Shown one piece after another: positions 25,668 through 34,486 of a stretch of 42,340 nucleotides of DNA (positions within the stretch are counted from its first letter, which is position 1; each line of letters begins with the position of its first letter). The stretch is from FEN-1088 sp031407985 (GTDB lineage: Bacteria; Myxococcota_A; Polyangia; Fen-1088). Location of the stretch: NCBI GenBank assembly GCA_031407985.1, contig JANOJB010000108.1, positions 1 to 42,340 of the forward strand, in the 5' to 3' direction. The notes beneath the pieces are model-generated. The model was not told the origin of the DNA and made no database searches. It worked only from the letters and a program-made list of their open reading frames with translations. Both the position numbers and the translations under genes were made by a program.

Positions 25668-27743
25668 CTAAAATCCCATCCTGAATCCCAGGTCGCAGAT
25701 CACACCGGCGGAATTGCCCCCGATGGTGTCCCCGTTGGAATTGCGTCCCAGATCGGCGTACAGGTAGCGCGCTCCCATCACCAGTTCGCCAGGCTGCAAC
25801 AGAACGGACGCATCAACTCCCGCGCCCAGCATCAGGGCATGCGCGGTGCCCCGGGTCGCTCCGAACGCAAAATCGGCACCGGGGGTCACCTGGGTGACCG
25901 CGAACGTCAGGCCCGCGACGCCCGACACGGATATCTCGACCGGCCATTCGCCCGGAATGCGCATGCGGGCCAGTGCCATGATGGGTGCCTGGTTGATATC
26001 CACGTGAACCGAAGGGAAGACCGCCGCTTTTGCCGTCGTCACCTCGCTGTGCAGGTATCCGACCAGCATCCCCGCGCTGAGCAGGCGGCCATAACGCCCC
26101 AGGCGGGCCAGCGGTACCGTCGCCTCCACGAATGCCGTCTGTCCAAACGAACTGCCCAGGTTCGATGCCACCCCGACACGGGCGGCGGCGGTTCGCGTGG
26201 CGCCGGCCTCGACCATGACGCGGGCGCTGGCGGCCAGGCCCGCATCGATCGCCGCCGCAATCACGGCCGACCGGTCGCGCAGCGCGCGCCGCGGAACGAA
26301 CCGAACGGCGTAGGTGCCGAATCGCGGGGAGGGGAGCGATTCCATCGAGCTGTCGTCGTCGGTCTGCCAGGCCACCCGGTGGGCTGAGGTGGGGGTGCCG
26401 CGATCGTCGAAGACCTCCAGCAACAGATCGACGGCGTTTCTCCCATTGGCGTCGACCTTGGAGGCGCTGGTTGTCAACACCACGCGCGTGGGTTCGGACC
26501 CCGTCAAGGGCAACGGCCGCTGCGCCTGGACCCCGCCCAGCGACGCGGCGATCAGGATGTGGTCCCGCCCGGGCCAGGTCTCGGGAGCGCCCACCTCGGC
26601 GCCGGCACCGCCGGACAAGACGGAAGTCGGCAGTGGTTTTCCATCGACGGTGACGACGAGGCCCGCGATCGAAACCACGTTGCCGAATCGATCGACGGCA
26701 ACGAACGACAGATGGGCGACGGCAAGGCTGGCCACCACCAACTGGGGGATATCGGAATCGATCCTGATCTCCGCGGCGGGACCGGCGTGGACGGCCATCG
26801 AATCGGATGTCACGGAGGTTCCATCGTCCATCGACGCCACCAACGTCACGTTGGCGGCTCCGACCTTCTGGGGCAGGGCGAACGTGAACGCGGCGACACC
26901 CGGCCCGCCACCCACGCGGCGAATCGATCCCGCCGACGCGCGCAGATCGATGTCCTCGGGAAGCGAAGGATCCCCCGATGGCTCCACCGCCCATGCGCTC
27001 ACGGGAACGGTGGTCCCCGCTTCGGCGTCGGGGGCCGCCAGCAACAACACGCGCGGGTAATCGCGGGGTTGCAGATCGACATCGGTCTCCGATACCGCGG
27101 CAAAACGATTGACCGCGCGCGCGCGACCGATCGCGACCCCAGGCGGAACGACGATGGGGATGTGCACATGACCGGTGGCGTCCGCCCTGCGGGGCCCGAA
27201 CGAACGACCAGCGATCTCCAACGAGACCATGGCATCGGGGCTGGTGCGCAGGGGAAAATGGGCGGCCGCCGGCAACATCAGATGCGTCGTGGCGTACACG
27301 CGACGCCCACCAGGAAACAGGATCTCGACCGCGATGATCCCGGACTGGGGCCTGCGATCGATCGGAACTCGATACTCCGCGATGAACGAGCCCGGCGTCC
27401 CAAGAGGGACCAGCGGGCCCATGAACCCGACCGTCGCCCGGGTTCGGCCGGGCAGCGCCGTGGCGGCTGCGGGTCCCGCGACGGTGACCAGCAGCGTGGT
27501 GCCTCTGTCGGCGCCGAGAACCAGGGTTTGGCGTTCGGCGACAATGGTGACGGTGACGTCATCGCGCGGACCGGTGCCAGCGGGATGGCCAGCGGGATTG
27601 CCAGCAGGATGGACAGCAGGATGGACAGCGGGCTGGGCAGCGGGATCGACGCCGCCGGCTGCACCTTCCGCACGGGCCGATGCCGGACCAAGGAAACACG
27701 CCGGCAAGGCGAGTGCCAGGGTCAGGATGCGGCGGTAGATCAC
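25668..27743 (-). CDS. Secreted Ig-like repeat protein with C-terminal barrel-like domain
   Basis: The 691-residue product has a Sec signal peptide (about 1-25, ending ARA-EG), then a PA-V/G-H/N repeat tract. Several beta-sandwich domains resembling invasin/Big_1 modules follow (for example VVASLAVAHLSFVAVDRFGNVVS around 340-365 and SASKVDANGRNAVDLLLEVFDDRGTP). The last 170 residues alternate hydrophobic and polar residues and end in Phe (LGFRMGF), like an outer-membrane barrel of about eight strands. It is probably an outer-membrane adhesin or sensor. The start GTG overlaps the upstream kinase stop by 4 nt (GTGA), so synthesis is coupled to that kinase. Fold assignment is by pattern only. 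Confidence 0.75.
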   Translation of the reverse strand: MIYRRILTLALALPACFLGPASARAEGAAGGVDPAAQPAVHPAVHPAGNPAGHPAGTGPRDDVTVTIVAERQTLVLGADRGTTLLVTVAGPAAATALPGRTRATVGFMGPLVPLGTPGSFIAEYRVPIDRRPQSGIIAVEILFPGGRRVYATTHLMLPAAAHFPLRTSPDAMVSLEIAGRSFGPRRADATGHVHIPIVVPPGVAIGRARAVNRFAAVSETDVDLQPRDYPRVLLLAAPDAEAGTTVPVSAWAVEPSGDPSLPEDIDLRASAGSIRRVGGGPGVAAFTFALPQKVGAANVTLVASMDDGTSVTSDSMAVHAGPAAEIRIDSDIPQLVVASLAVAHLSFVAVDRFGNVVSIAGLVVTVDGKPLPTSVLSGGAGAEVGAPETWPGRDHILIAASLGGVQAQRPLPLTGSEPTRVVLTTSASKVDANGRNAVDLLLEVFDDRGTPTSAHRVAWQTDDDSSMESLPSPRFGTYAVRFVPRRALRDRSAVIAAAIDAGLAASARVMVEAGATRTAAARVGVASNLGSSFGQTAFVEATVPLARLGRYGRLLSAGMLVGYLHSEVTTAKAAVFPSVHVDINQAPIMALARMRIPGEWPVEISVSGVAGLTFAVTQVTPGADFAFGATRGTAHALMLGAGVDASVLLQPGELVMGARYLYADLGRNSNGDTIGGNSAGVICDLGFRMGF
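27577..27648. repeat. Six imperfect 12-bp tandem repeats in the Ig-like protein gene
   Basis: Six units close to CCAGCGGGATGG run head to tail. On the coding (minus) strand they encode a PA-x-x tetrapeptide repeat (His, Asn or Gln at the fourth place) just after the signal peptide. Unit gain or loss keeps the frame. Confidence 0.75.
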
Positions 27744-28600
27744 GGGTGTTCCCGATGTTCCGCGCTGGGGAGAGTCAGCCTAAAAACGGTCACCGCGGGC
27801 TCGCTCCACGCCCCGGGCGCGTCCAAGATTTCCAGATCTCCCCCGGCCCCTCGCGCGATTTCACGACTGACCGCCAGACCGAGCCCCGTGCCGGCCTCCT
27901 CGCCTTTGGTCGTGAAGAAGTTCTCGAACAGGCGGCCGCGGACCGCGCGCGCCACGCCGTGACCGTTGTCCGCGACGGAGATTTCCACGTGGGGCCTCGC
28001 GTCGCCGACCACTGGTAGTGTTCCCACGAAGACCTGGATGATCGGATAGGGGGATCCCGACACGGCGTCCAGCGCGTTCGACAACAGGTTGATCAACAGC
28101 TGTTCCAGTTCATGCGTCGCGACCGCCACCGGCGGGAGATCCGGGGCAATTTCGGTGCGCAGAGTGACACCTTTGCGAAATCGCCAGTCAAGCAGGGACG
28201 CAACCCGCAACAGAACCGGAGACACATCGACGCGGCGTTCGCCGGTTTGCGGCATCGGCATCGAGACGTGGCGCAGATCCGCCACCAGTCGGGTCAGACG
28301 CTCGGACTGCTCCACGATGTGCCGCGCGAAATCCCGCACCTCGACGACGTCGACCTGCTCCCGATCAAGCAGCAGTTGGGCAAGTCCCTTGATCGCGAAC
28401 AGCGGCTGTCGCAGTTCGTGGTTTTGCTTGGCGGCGAAGCGCCCGAATTCAGCAAGACGGCCGGCCGCCGCCAACATGTCGCGCAAACGCTGGTTGTCGG
28501 CCTGCAGCGCGGCCAGGCGTTCGGCGAACGCACCGTCTGCAGTGGGCGTCCCGAGGGCAGGGGTCTTCATTTCGCCTTGGGGGCGTTCCGCTTGACTCAT
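27740..28600 (-). CDS. Soluble sensor histidine kinase
   Basis: The 286-residue product has no membrane helix. A coiled-coil start (about 25-50, FAERLAALQADNQRLRDML) leads to an H-box FAAKQNHELRQPLFAIKG with phosphoacceptor H61. The ATPase part has N-box NLLSNALDAV (N175), G1 DNGHG (211-215), F-box FENFFTTK (225-232) and G2 GTGLGL (238-243). All catalytic boxes are intact. The start at 28600 is chosen because its ATG overlaps the FecR-like stop (ATGA); a GTG 9 nt upstream is possible. Its stop overlaps the start of the Ig-like gene. With no sensor domain of its own, it may depend on a partner, most simply the FecR-like protein or the membrane kinase encoded just before it. Confidence 0.9.
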   Translation of the reverse strand: MSQAERPQGEMKTPALGTPTADGAFAERLAALQADNQRLRDMLAAAGRLAEFGRFAAKQNHELRQPLFAIKGLAQLLLDREQVDVVEVRDFARHIVEQSERLTRLVADLRHVSMPMPQTGERRVDVSPVLLRVASLLDWRFRKGVTLRTEIAPDLPPVAVATHELEQLLINLLSNALDAVSGSPYPIIQVFVGTLPVVGDARPHVEISVADNGHGVARAVRGRLFENFFTTKGEEAGTGLGLAVSREIARGAGGDLEILDAPGAWSEPAVTVFRLTLPSAEHREHP

Positions 28601-29622
28601 TTGTTCCACAGATCCGTGCGAACCGGCGCCAGTGCGGGTCCCTTGGTCGAGATCCGACGAATGTCTCGACTCTCGCTTCGCGATCGGCCGGACGGATCCT
28701 CGACCTCGACCTGGATCGGGTTCTGACCAACCTTGATCGCAACCGCCGTGGTGAACCGCCCGTTGCCGTCTACATCCGCATCGGCGCCATTGACGCGCAC
28801 CACGGCGCCGGGTGCTGCCCGACCGGTCACCGCAACCTTCTCGTCGCGGCGCTCGCCGGTTGGCCAGGCCACCGACAGGAACACCTCCTCGGAAATCTTC
28901 TCGGGATTGACGGGGGGTTGCCCCGGCTCGGCGTGGGTGACACTGCCCGCCTGCACATTGACGACGCGACCCGCGGCTTCGAAACGCGCCGCGCCCTCGG
29001 TCGCGGCCACCGCGACCCGTCCCCGTCCATCGGCGGTCACGACGAAACGCGCCGGTTCGCCCGGTTGATTGGCGGTGCGCGTGCGAGCGGCGGTGATGGC
29101 AACGTTGCTTCCGGAAGGCCCCACGTGGGCGACCACCCGGCCGCGCCGCAGATCCACGCTGGCTCCCGCCCGCGAGATGCTGTCCAGTCGGATCTCGACC
29201 CGATCGCGCAGCTCAATCTCCGTGTTCCTTCCCAGTTTCAAGATGGCCCGACCGTTTCCCGTGCGAACCAAATCATCTTGCGTCAGCACGTCCCCGGCGA
29301 CGATCAAGGACCACTGCCCACGGCGCTGGGCCTCGACCCGGCCGGTCGCTTCGGTCACCTGAAAGATGCGGCTTTCCACCTCGGGCGCAATCGTCCGAAC
29401 CTTGGGTGACGCCGGCGACGTCGTGGAAACGACGGGCGGGGAATCGACGCGGGAAGGGCCCGCCAGGCGAACGGCCGCCGTCGCGAGCGCGGCGACCAGG
29501 ACCATCGCACCCGCGGCGAGCACGACGATGCGCTTCGGCCTGGTCGCGCGGACGGCGGTCGCTGAAGGCACCTTGGCCTCCGGCTGCAGGGCAGGGTCGG
29601 AGCGAGGGGCGTCGTCGCTCAT
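28597..29622 (-). CDS. FecR-like membrane protein with C-terminal Ig-like domain
   Basis: The 341-residue product has a cytoplasmic N-terminus of about 30 residues, one transmembrane helix (32-54), and a FecR-type domain (about 90-225) with VAGDVLTQDDLVRTGNGRAILKLGRNTEIELRDRVEIRL. A final beta-sandwich (about 262-325, VTGRAAPGAVVRVNG and DVDGNGRFTTAVAIKVGQNPI) resembles Big/glucodextranase-B Ig folds. FecR proteins relay periplasmic signals, usually to an ECF sigma factor. Here no sigma factor gene is present and histidine kinases flank it on both sides. The ATG overlaps the upstream kinase stop (ATGA), and the stop overlaps the next kinase start. It probably carries signal across the inner membrane to one of the kinases (inference). 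Confidence 0.85.
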   Translation of the reverse strand: MSDDAPRSDPALQPEAKVPSATAVRATRPKRIVVLAAGAMVLVAALATAAVRLAGPSRVDSPPVVSTTSPASPKVRTIAPEVESRIFQVTEATGRVEAQRRGQWSLIVAGDVLTQDDLVRTGNGRAILKLGRNTEIELRDRVEIRLDSISRAGASVDLRRGRVVAHVGPSGSNVAITAARTRTANQPGEPARFVVTADGRGRVAVAATEGAARFEAAGRVVNVQAGSVTHAEPGQPPVNPEKISEEVFLSVAWPTGERRDEKVAVTGRAAPGAVVRVNGADADVDGNGRFTTAVAIKVGQNPIQVEVEDPSGRSRSESRDIRRISTKGPALAPVRTDLWNK

Positions 29623-31547
29623 GACAGATGCGTTCCTCCGTCGTGCACCGGAAATGTCATCCAAAACGTCGTGCCGCGCCCGATCTCGCTTTGGACGTTG
29701 ATCACGCCGCCGTGATCCTCGACGGCTTTGTGAACCAGGGACAGGCCCAATCCAACACCGGTCCATTCTTCTTTCGTCGTGAAGAACGGATCGAAGATCC
29801 GGGGCAAGTGTTGTGGATCGATTCCGCGGCCCGTGTCACCCACGGCAATCCGCACCAGTTTGTCATCGGGGATGGACGTCTCCACCGTCAATACGCCCCC
29901 ACCGGGCATGGCGCCGCGCGCGTTCTGGATCAGCTGGATAAAGACCTCCTGAAGCTGGGTGGCGTTGCCGCGGATCAGCGGCGTCGGCATCGCGTAGTGG
30001 CGGGCGATCTGGATCCCCGCGGCCGCGAGATCCGCGGGCCCACACAGTTCGATCGAATCCTCCAGGACGCGCGACGGATCAAGAGGTTTGAAATCCTCAC
30101 CCGCTTGACGCTGCACGAACCGCAACAGGTTGGCGACGATGCGGCGAATGCGCAGTGCCTCCTCCTCGATGTCCTTCACCATGCCCCGCGCGGGGTGACC
30201 AGAAGGCAAATCCGTCAGCAGCAACTGGGCCAGGCCCAAAACACCCGCCAGCGGATTGTTGATCTCGTGCGCCACGCCCGATCCCAGTTCGCCCAGCGCG
30301 GCCAGCGAGCGCGATCGCAGGAGCAGTTCCTGGGCCTGTCGCAGTTCGCGCGTCTTTTCGTCCACCCGTCGTTCCAGACCCTGGTTCCAATCGAGTATCT
30401 CGTCCTTCTGCTTCGTGATTTCCCTTCGGGCGGTATCCAACGCGCCCGCCATCGCGTTGAAGGCGGCCGCCAGATCTCCCAGTTCGTCGTGCGCGCGGAT
30501 GGCCAGCTTCACGTCCAGGTTGCCCGCCGCGATCTGTCGCGAACCGTCCGCCAACTCTCCCACGCGCCCGGCCAGACGTTTGGCGAAGATGCGCGCGATG
30601 ACACCCCCTACAATCGCCGAGATCGCGATCCAAAGCAGGGTCGCCATGCGGATGCGGCTAACCGGCAGCAGCGCCGACGCGACAGTTCGTTCAACCACCA
30701 CTCCGAACGGGTGGGGTAGGCCGGGTACGAAGGCGCCGATGACAGGACCAGCCGAGGTCACATACTCGTCGATGGTCTCCGCCGTGGGGATCTCCCCTTC
30801 GTGCACCCCAGGCAATCGTTGCACCGCCAGAACACCACCGTGACGATTGGCGCGCGTGTTGGCAATCAGCCGACCGCGCGCATCCAACAGTTTCACTTCC
30901 GTGTCGTTGGTCGTCAGGCCCTCTACGTGCGCCGTAAGGCCGCGCAACGCCATTTCCGCCGCCAGCACCCGCCGTGCCCCCGCGACCGTCTGGGTGAACG
31001 CCACCGCCAACACAACGTGGGGGGTTCGTGCGGGACCGCCCAGAAACACCGGTCCCACCCCGATCCCGCGGCCCAGGGCATCACCCAGCGGCGCCATCAG
31101 TCCCAGCGTCTCGACATCGCTGGGACGCATCGGCTCGTGCCCCTTGAATGAATCGTACTTGTCCGGGCTTTCCAGGTAGGCGGGCTGTCCAATCAACTCG
31201 GCGTGTTCATCGAACAGCGCCACGGCGCAAAACGCGTCGCTTTGGTGATAGACCAGCTGCAGGAACTTCGCGATGCCCTGGGCCGTCGGCGCCTCGTCGC
31301 CCGATCGGGTCAGATCGAAAACGCGCGAACCGACCCGCAGCGTGTCCAATAGGTGATCGATCTCGGACGACACATGCTGCATTACCTGCCGCCCCATTTG
31401 CAGGCCGTTCTCGTCCACGGAGGCTCGCACCGCAGCCTGACCGATTCGGTACGACGAGTAGCCGTTGATGGCCAGCGGAATGGCCGAAACCCCCAGCGCC
31501 AGCAAGGTCAGTTTGGACAGCAGCCTGGGTTTGAACTTCCGCTTCAT
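29619..31547 (-). CDS. Membrane sensor histidine kinase (periplasmic sensor, HAMP)
   Basis: The 642-residue product has TM1 at about 13-28, a Cache-like periplasmic sensor (30-300), TM2 at 302-321, a HAMP domain (322-375) and a coiled coil (375-412). The H-box ALGELGSGVAHEINNPLAGVLG has H427. N-box N542, G1 DTGRG (571-575), F-box FDPFFTTK and G2 GVGLGLSL follow. The sequence around H427 is of the NtrB/HisKA type, often linked to sigma54 activators. No response regulator is encoded nearby. The ATG at 31547 is preceded not by a classical ribosome site but by three ATGACAACCAG repeats. The stop overlaps the FecR-like gene start. Confidence 0.93.
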   Translation of the reverse strand: MKRKFKPRLLSKLTLLALGVSAIPLAINGYSSYRIGQAAVRASVDENGLQMGRQVMQHVSSEIDHLLDTLRVGSRVFDLTRSGDEAPTAQGIAKFLQLVYHQSDAFCAVALFDEHAELIGQPAYLESPDKYDSFKGHEPMRPSDVETLGLMAPLGDALGRGIGVGPVFLGGPARTPHVVLAVAFTQTVAGARRVLAAEMALRGLTAHVEGLTTNDTEVKLLDARGRLIANTRANRHGGVLAVQRLPGVHEGEIPTAETIDEYVTSAGPVIGAFVPGLPHPFGVVVERTVASALLPVSRIRMATLLWIAISAIVGGVIARIFAKRLAGRVGELADGSRQIAAGNLDVKLAIRAHDELGDLAAAFNAMAGALDTARREITKQKDEILDWNQGLERRVDEKTRELRQAQELLLRSRSLAALGELGSGVAHEINNPLAGVLGLAQLLLTDLPSGHPARGMVKDIEEEALRIRRIVANLLRFVQRQAGEDFKPLDPSRVLEDSIELCGPADLAAAGIQIARHYAMPTPLIRGNATQLQEVFIQLIQNARGAMPGGGVLTVETSIPDDKLVRIAVGDTGRGIDPQHLPRIFDPFFTTKEEWTGVGLGLSLVHKAVEDHGGVINVQSEIGRGTTFWMTFPVHDGGTHLS

Positions 31548-31580
31548 CTGGTTGTCATCTGGTTGTCATCTGGTTGTCAT
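31548..31580 (-). repeat. Three perfect 11-bp repeats forming four-codon mini-ORFs before the kinase start
   Basis: Read on the minus strand, ATGACAACCAG occurs three times in tandem and abuts the kinase ATG. Each unit reads Met-Thr-Thr-Arg-stop (ATG ACA ACC AGA TGA), with the TGA overlapping the next unit's ATG; the last overlaps the kinase start codon itself. The block sits 7 nt after the stop of the upstream TIG lipoprotein gene. It could relay terminating ribosomes to the kinase start; 11-bp units shift spacing if copies change. Confidence 0.85.
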
Positions 31581-31587
31581 CCGGGCG

Positions 31588-32961
31588 TCAGGGTGTCGGC
31601 GCCTGGCACTCCGGATCGGTCGTCGGCGTGGTGCCACCGCCGTCCTGATACGTAAACGCCATGGGGAATTCACCGTCGCCCGCGATCGGATCGTAGGCCC
31701 AGATCGAAACCGTTCCCATCCCGGGGGGAAGGCAACCGACCACCTTGTTCTGGGCGTCGGCAGCCACGTTGGCGCGGGGGATCACGTTGTAGATCGGTTG
31801 GCGGGTATCGCGCGTCGCACCGACATATACGACAACGCCAGGGCGCAAATCGTTGCCCCTGACGGTAACACGAATGCCCCCGCGCATCGGACCGACGGAA
31901 GGCTGGATCTCGCGCGGACGTGGTGGCTCAATGTACATGAAGGGATTCTCTCCGAAGGCGGAGCCGGCGGGGGAACGAATCTCGACGACGACGGGCTCGG
32001 CACGACCGTGAGGTGGCGTCCACCCCAGGATTGAATGTTCGTCCTGGCCTTCACCGCCGGCGGACGCGCCCACGATGGGAACCCCCGCGATCAGCGCCTG
32101 CGTTCCCGGAATGAAGAACCGCCCCCGCACGGCGAACGGCTGATAACCACCCAGCGATCCCTCCGTACCCGAGAAGGACTCGATCGTGGGCACCTTGGCG
32201 CGCTGAAGCGGGACCTCCAGCGTGGACTCCTGCCCGGACGTGTCTTGCGCGGTCACGAAGAACGACAGCGGCACCATCGTGGGCTCATCGTCGCCAAGAT
32301 CGTTCGCCTTGAAGATCGCCAAACAGGTCAGTCGGGACGGCGCCCAGTGACGGATGTTGATGGGAGCATCGATCTTGGGGATCGGGGGGCAATCACCGGT
32401 ATCGCCATCGCTGGTCGACCAATGAATCGTCGCCACAGCCCCGATGCCGTCGTCCGCGACGATCGCGATACTGGAAATTTTTCCGGCCGGCACGTACGGC
32501 GTGGCCCGAAGCGACGGAACGTCAATGGTTGGTGGCGCGGGATCCAGCCCAAGGCTTTCGAAAGCGTCCGGAAACTGGCTGGACTGTCCGTGCTGGTCGA
32601 CAAGTTCCAGTGAGTAGCGGGCCGCCGCCAGACGGGGTGGGGTTCTGACCCACAGCGAGAAGTCCCCTCCGTCCCATTCCACGGGTTCCAGGCGCGCGGG
32701 CTCAAGTCCGTCGATGCCCTCTGGAATCAGGGTCGCCTTCATGGAGGACACGTCCGCGGCCAACCCGCCCCCGGAAACGTCCACGCGCAGGGCGGGCCTG
32801 ATGGTGCCGGCCTTGATTTGCAAAAATACGGCGCGATCGGTGTACGCGCGTTCAGGCATCACCTCGGTCACCCGCGGCGACGTGGTCGATTGGCCACAGC
32901 CAAGTTGTGCCGCCCCCAGCGCGATGATGAAAACAATCTCTTCGCGACCCACTCTAATCAA
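31588..32961 (-). CDS. TIG/IPT-domain lipoprotein
   Basis: The 457-residue product has a hydrophobic start ending in QLGC (C22), a probable lipobox. Beta-rich Ig-like modules follow: a first module with RVTEVMPERAYTDRAVFLQI, a middle domain with PTIDVPSLRATPYVPAGKISSIAIV, and two IPT/TIG-type repeats (about 265-345 and 345-440) with PTIESFSGTEGSLGGYQPFAVRG and SVGPMRGGIRVTVRGNDLRPG. Such lipoproteins are common surface or periplasmic proteins in myxobacteria. Its start overlaps the upstream reductase stop by 8 bp and the membrane kinase follows, so it may supply a ligand-binding partner for that kinase (inference). Confidence 0.82.
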   Translation of the reverse strand: MIRVGREEIVFIIALGAAQLGCGQSTTSPRVTEVMPERAYTDRAVFLQIKAGTIRPALRVDVSGGGLAADVSSMKATLIPEGIDGLEPARLEPVEWDGGDFSLWVRTPPRLAAARYSLELVDQHGQSSQFPDAFESLGLDPAPPTIDVPSLRATPYVPAGKISSIAIVADDGIGAVATIHWSTSDGDTGDCPPIPKIDAPINIRHWAPSRLTCLAIFKANDLGDDEPTMVPLSFFVTAQDTSGQESTLEVPLQRAKVPTIESFSGTEGSLGGYQPFAVRGRFFIPGTQALIAGVPIVGASAGGEGQDEHSILGWTPPHGRAEPVVVEIRSPAGSAFGENPFMYIEPPRPREIQPSVGPMRGGIRVTVRGNDLRPGVVVYVGATRDTRQPIYNVIPRANVAADAQNKVVGCLPPGMGTVSIWAYDPIAGDGEFPMAFTYQDGGGTTPTTDPECQAPTP

Positions 32962-33745
32962 AATACGCCTCGGTCCGAACCTGCTTCTTGCGGTTCACGC
33001 CTCGGGCCACCAGCTCGCGTTTCACCTCGGAGATCATCGCGCCGTTGCCGACCAGGTAGAACGTGGGGGACACAAGACGGGGCAGCTCTTCTATGATCGC
33101 CGACGTGATGCGGCCGCGGTGTTCCGTCCAATCAGGTGGCGGCGACGTCAAGAACACGTTCAGGACGCAGTCCGCCTCGCGACACAGGGCCTCGATTTCC
33201 GGGCGCACGACCAGGTCTTCCTGGTGACGCGCGCCCCAGTACAGCAGGGATCGACCCGCTCTCGTGGCCGCGGGGCGCTTGCCTAGTTCGGACAGCATCG
33301 GCATGACCGCCGCCACGCCGGTCCCGGTGGCGCCAAGGACGATGTCCCCGGGGTGCTCCGCGTCCAGAACGAAAAAACCGTGAGGCCCCGTCATCCGCAC
33401 CTCGGCCCCCAGCGGCAGATCCAGCAAGAGATGCGAGGCCGTTCCCTCGGGAATAACGCGAACGATGAACCGCAGGCGATCAGCATTTTCGGCCGGGGAG
33501 GCAATGGAATAACTGCGCCGTATCACGGCGCCGGATGGGTTCTCCTTCGGGTCTGGACCGACTGTGATCGAGACGAACTGTCCCGCGCGAAAGTTCAAAC
33601 GTTGGGGGCTGCGCATAGCCAAAACCAGGTCGACGATCTGGGGCGCTATGACTGAACGCGAGACCAGGGTTGCGGTCAGCGCTCCCGACGTGGGCTGTGG
33701 CGGGGAGGGTTCTGATTCCGGTCCCGATCCTGACATCGCCCCCAT
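32954..33745 (-). CDS. FAD/NAD(P)-binding oxidoreductase (ferredoxin reductase-like)
   Basis: The 263-residue product has a Ser/Pro/Glu-rich start and then the FNR fold. FAGQFVSI-like FRAGQFVSITVG precedes RRSYSIAS (76-83, FAD binding); GATGTGVA (138-145) binds NAD(P)H; YLVGNGAMI and a closing RTEAYFD complete the family pattern. No [2Fe-2S] plant-type domain is fused, so it needs a separate electron partner. It is the first gene of the long minus-strand cistron and divergent from the lipoprotein gene at 33779, leaving 33 bp. The ATG at 33736, preceded by GGGGG, is an alternative start. Why a reductase heads an envelope-signalling operon is unclear. Confidence 0.88.
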   Translation of the reverse strand: MGAMSGSGPESEPSPPQPTSGALTATLVSRSVIAPQIVDLVLAMRSPQRLNFRAGQFVSITVGPDPKENPSGAVIRRSYSIASPAENADRLRFIVRVIPEGTASHLLLDLPLGAEVRMTGPHGFFVLDAEHPGDIVLGATGTGVAAVMPMLSELGKRPAATRAGRSLLYWGARHQEDLVVRPEIEALCREADCVLNVFLTSPPPDWTEHRGRITSAIIEELPRLVSPTFYLVGNGAMISEVKRELVARGVNRKKQVRTEAYFD

Positions 33746-33778
33746 ACTACCAAGGCCGCGTCGTGCTAGGTTCCCGGC

Positions 33779-34399
33779 ATGCGAATTCCAACCGTCCTTT
33801 CCCACATCGCATCCGTCGGTGCCCGGGCGCTGGTCATCCCCCTGGTGGCCTCCCTAATGGGCGCATCAACGGTTGCCTGCAACAAGAAGAATGACGGACC
33901 CCGGCCCGCCAGCATCGCGGCAAACCCCGGTGCGCCAGTTGCCGCACCGGCGGCGGCGCCCCCCGGAGCGGCGGCGGGCGGTGGTGGCACCATCACGGGC
34001 AAGATCACGCTCGCCTCCTCCCGCAAGGGTGACGTTACCCCGAACGATGCGGTGTACCTGGTGGCGCGACGGATTCCCGACAACCCGACCGCCCGAGGAT
34101 CCCTGGTGGCGGTCAAACGTTACACGGCCAGTTCCTTTCCGATCGATTTCACCCTCGGCGCCGGCGACATGATGTTCAAGAACGGCGCTTTCGAGGGGGA
34201 CCTGACCCTAGCGGTGCGCGTGGACAAGGACGGCGATCCGATGACCCGCCGAAAGGGGGACGTGTTCGGCACGATCGACAAGGTCAAGGTCGGGGCGACA
34301 GGCGTGGAGGTCAAACTGGATCAGCTGCAGAAGGAAGATGAATCATTGGCGGGCGGCGCGCCCCCAGCCCCGGGTGGCATGCCGGCCGGGCACCCCTAG
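33779..34399 (+). CDS. Lipoprotein with CcmI/CcmH C-terminal-like domain
   Basis: The 206-residue product has a signal peptide with STVAC (C34), an Ala/Pro/Gly linker and one beta-rich domain (about 70-190). GTITGKITLASS, DAVYLVARR, GSLVAVKRYTASSFPIDFTLG, LTLAVRVDKDGDP and GDVFGTIDKVKVGATGVEVKLDQ follow the pattern of the C-terminal domain of cytochrome c maturation proteins CcmI/CycH, which there presents apocytochrome c. No ccm gene is in the window, so the role is open. It lies on the plus strand, divergent from the reductase, and starts the run that leads to the acetyl-CoA synthetase. The family match is by recognition and moderate. Confidence 0.7.
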   Translation: MRIPTVLSHIASVGARALVIPLVASLMGASTVACNKKNDGPRPASIAANPGAPVAAPAAAPPGAAAGGGGTITGKITLASSRKGDVTPNDAVYLVARRIPDNPTARGSLVAVKRYTASSFPIDFTLGAGDMMFKNGAFEGDLTLAVRVDKDGDPMTRRKGDVFGTIDKVKVGATGVEVKLDQLQKEDESLAGGAPPAPGGMPAGHP

Positions 34400-34486
34400 G
34401 GGGCACCGGGGCAGGACGCGCGACCAATTCACGCCCCGCAGGCGCGCCACCAAAGCACGTTACGAAAATCCCAAAACGGAGAAACT

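Noticed and set aside
26559..27962. A 467-codon plus-strand frame opposite the Ig-like protein
   Set aside because: Basic, Arg/Gly/Asp-rich antisense frame with no domain, against an overlapping operon gene with signal peptide.
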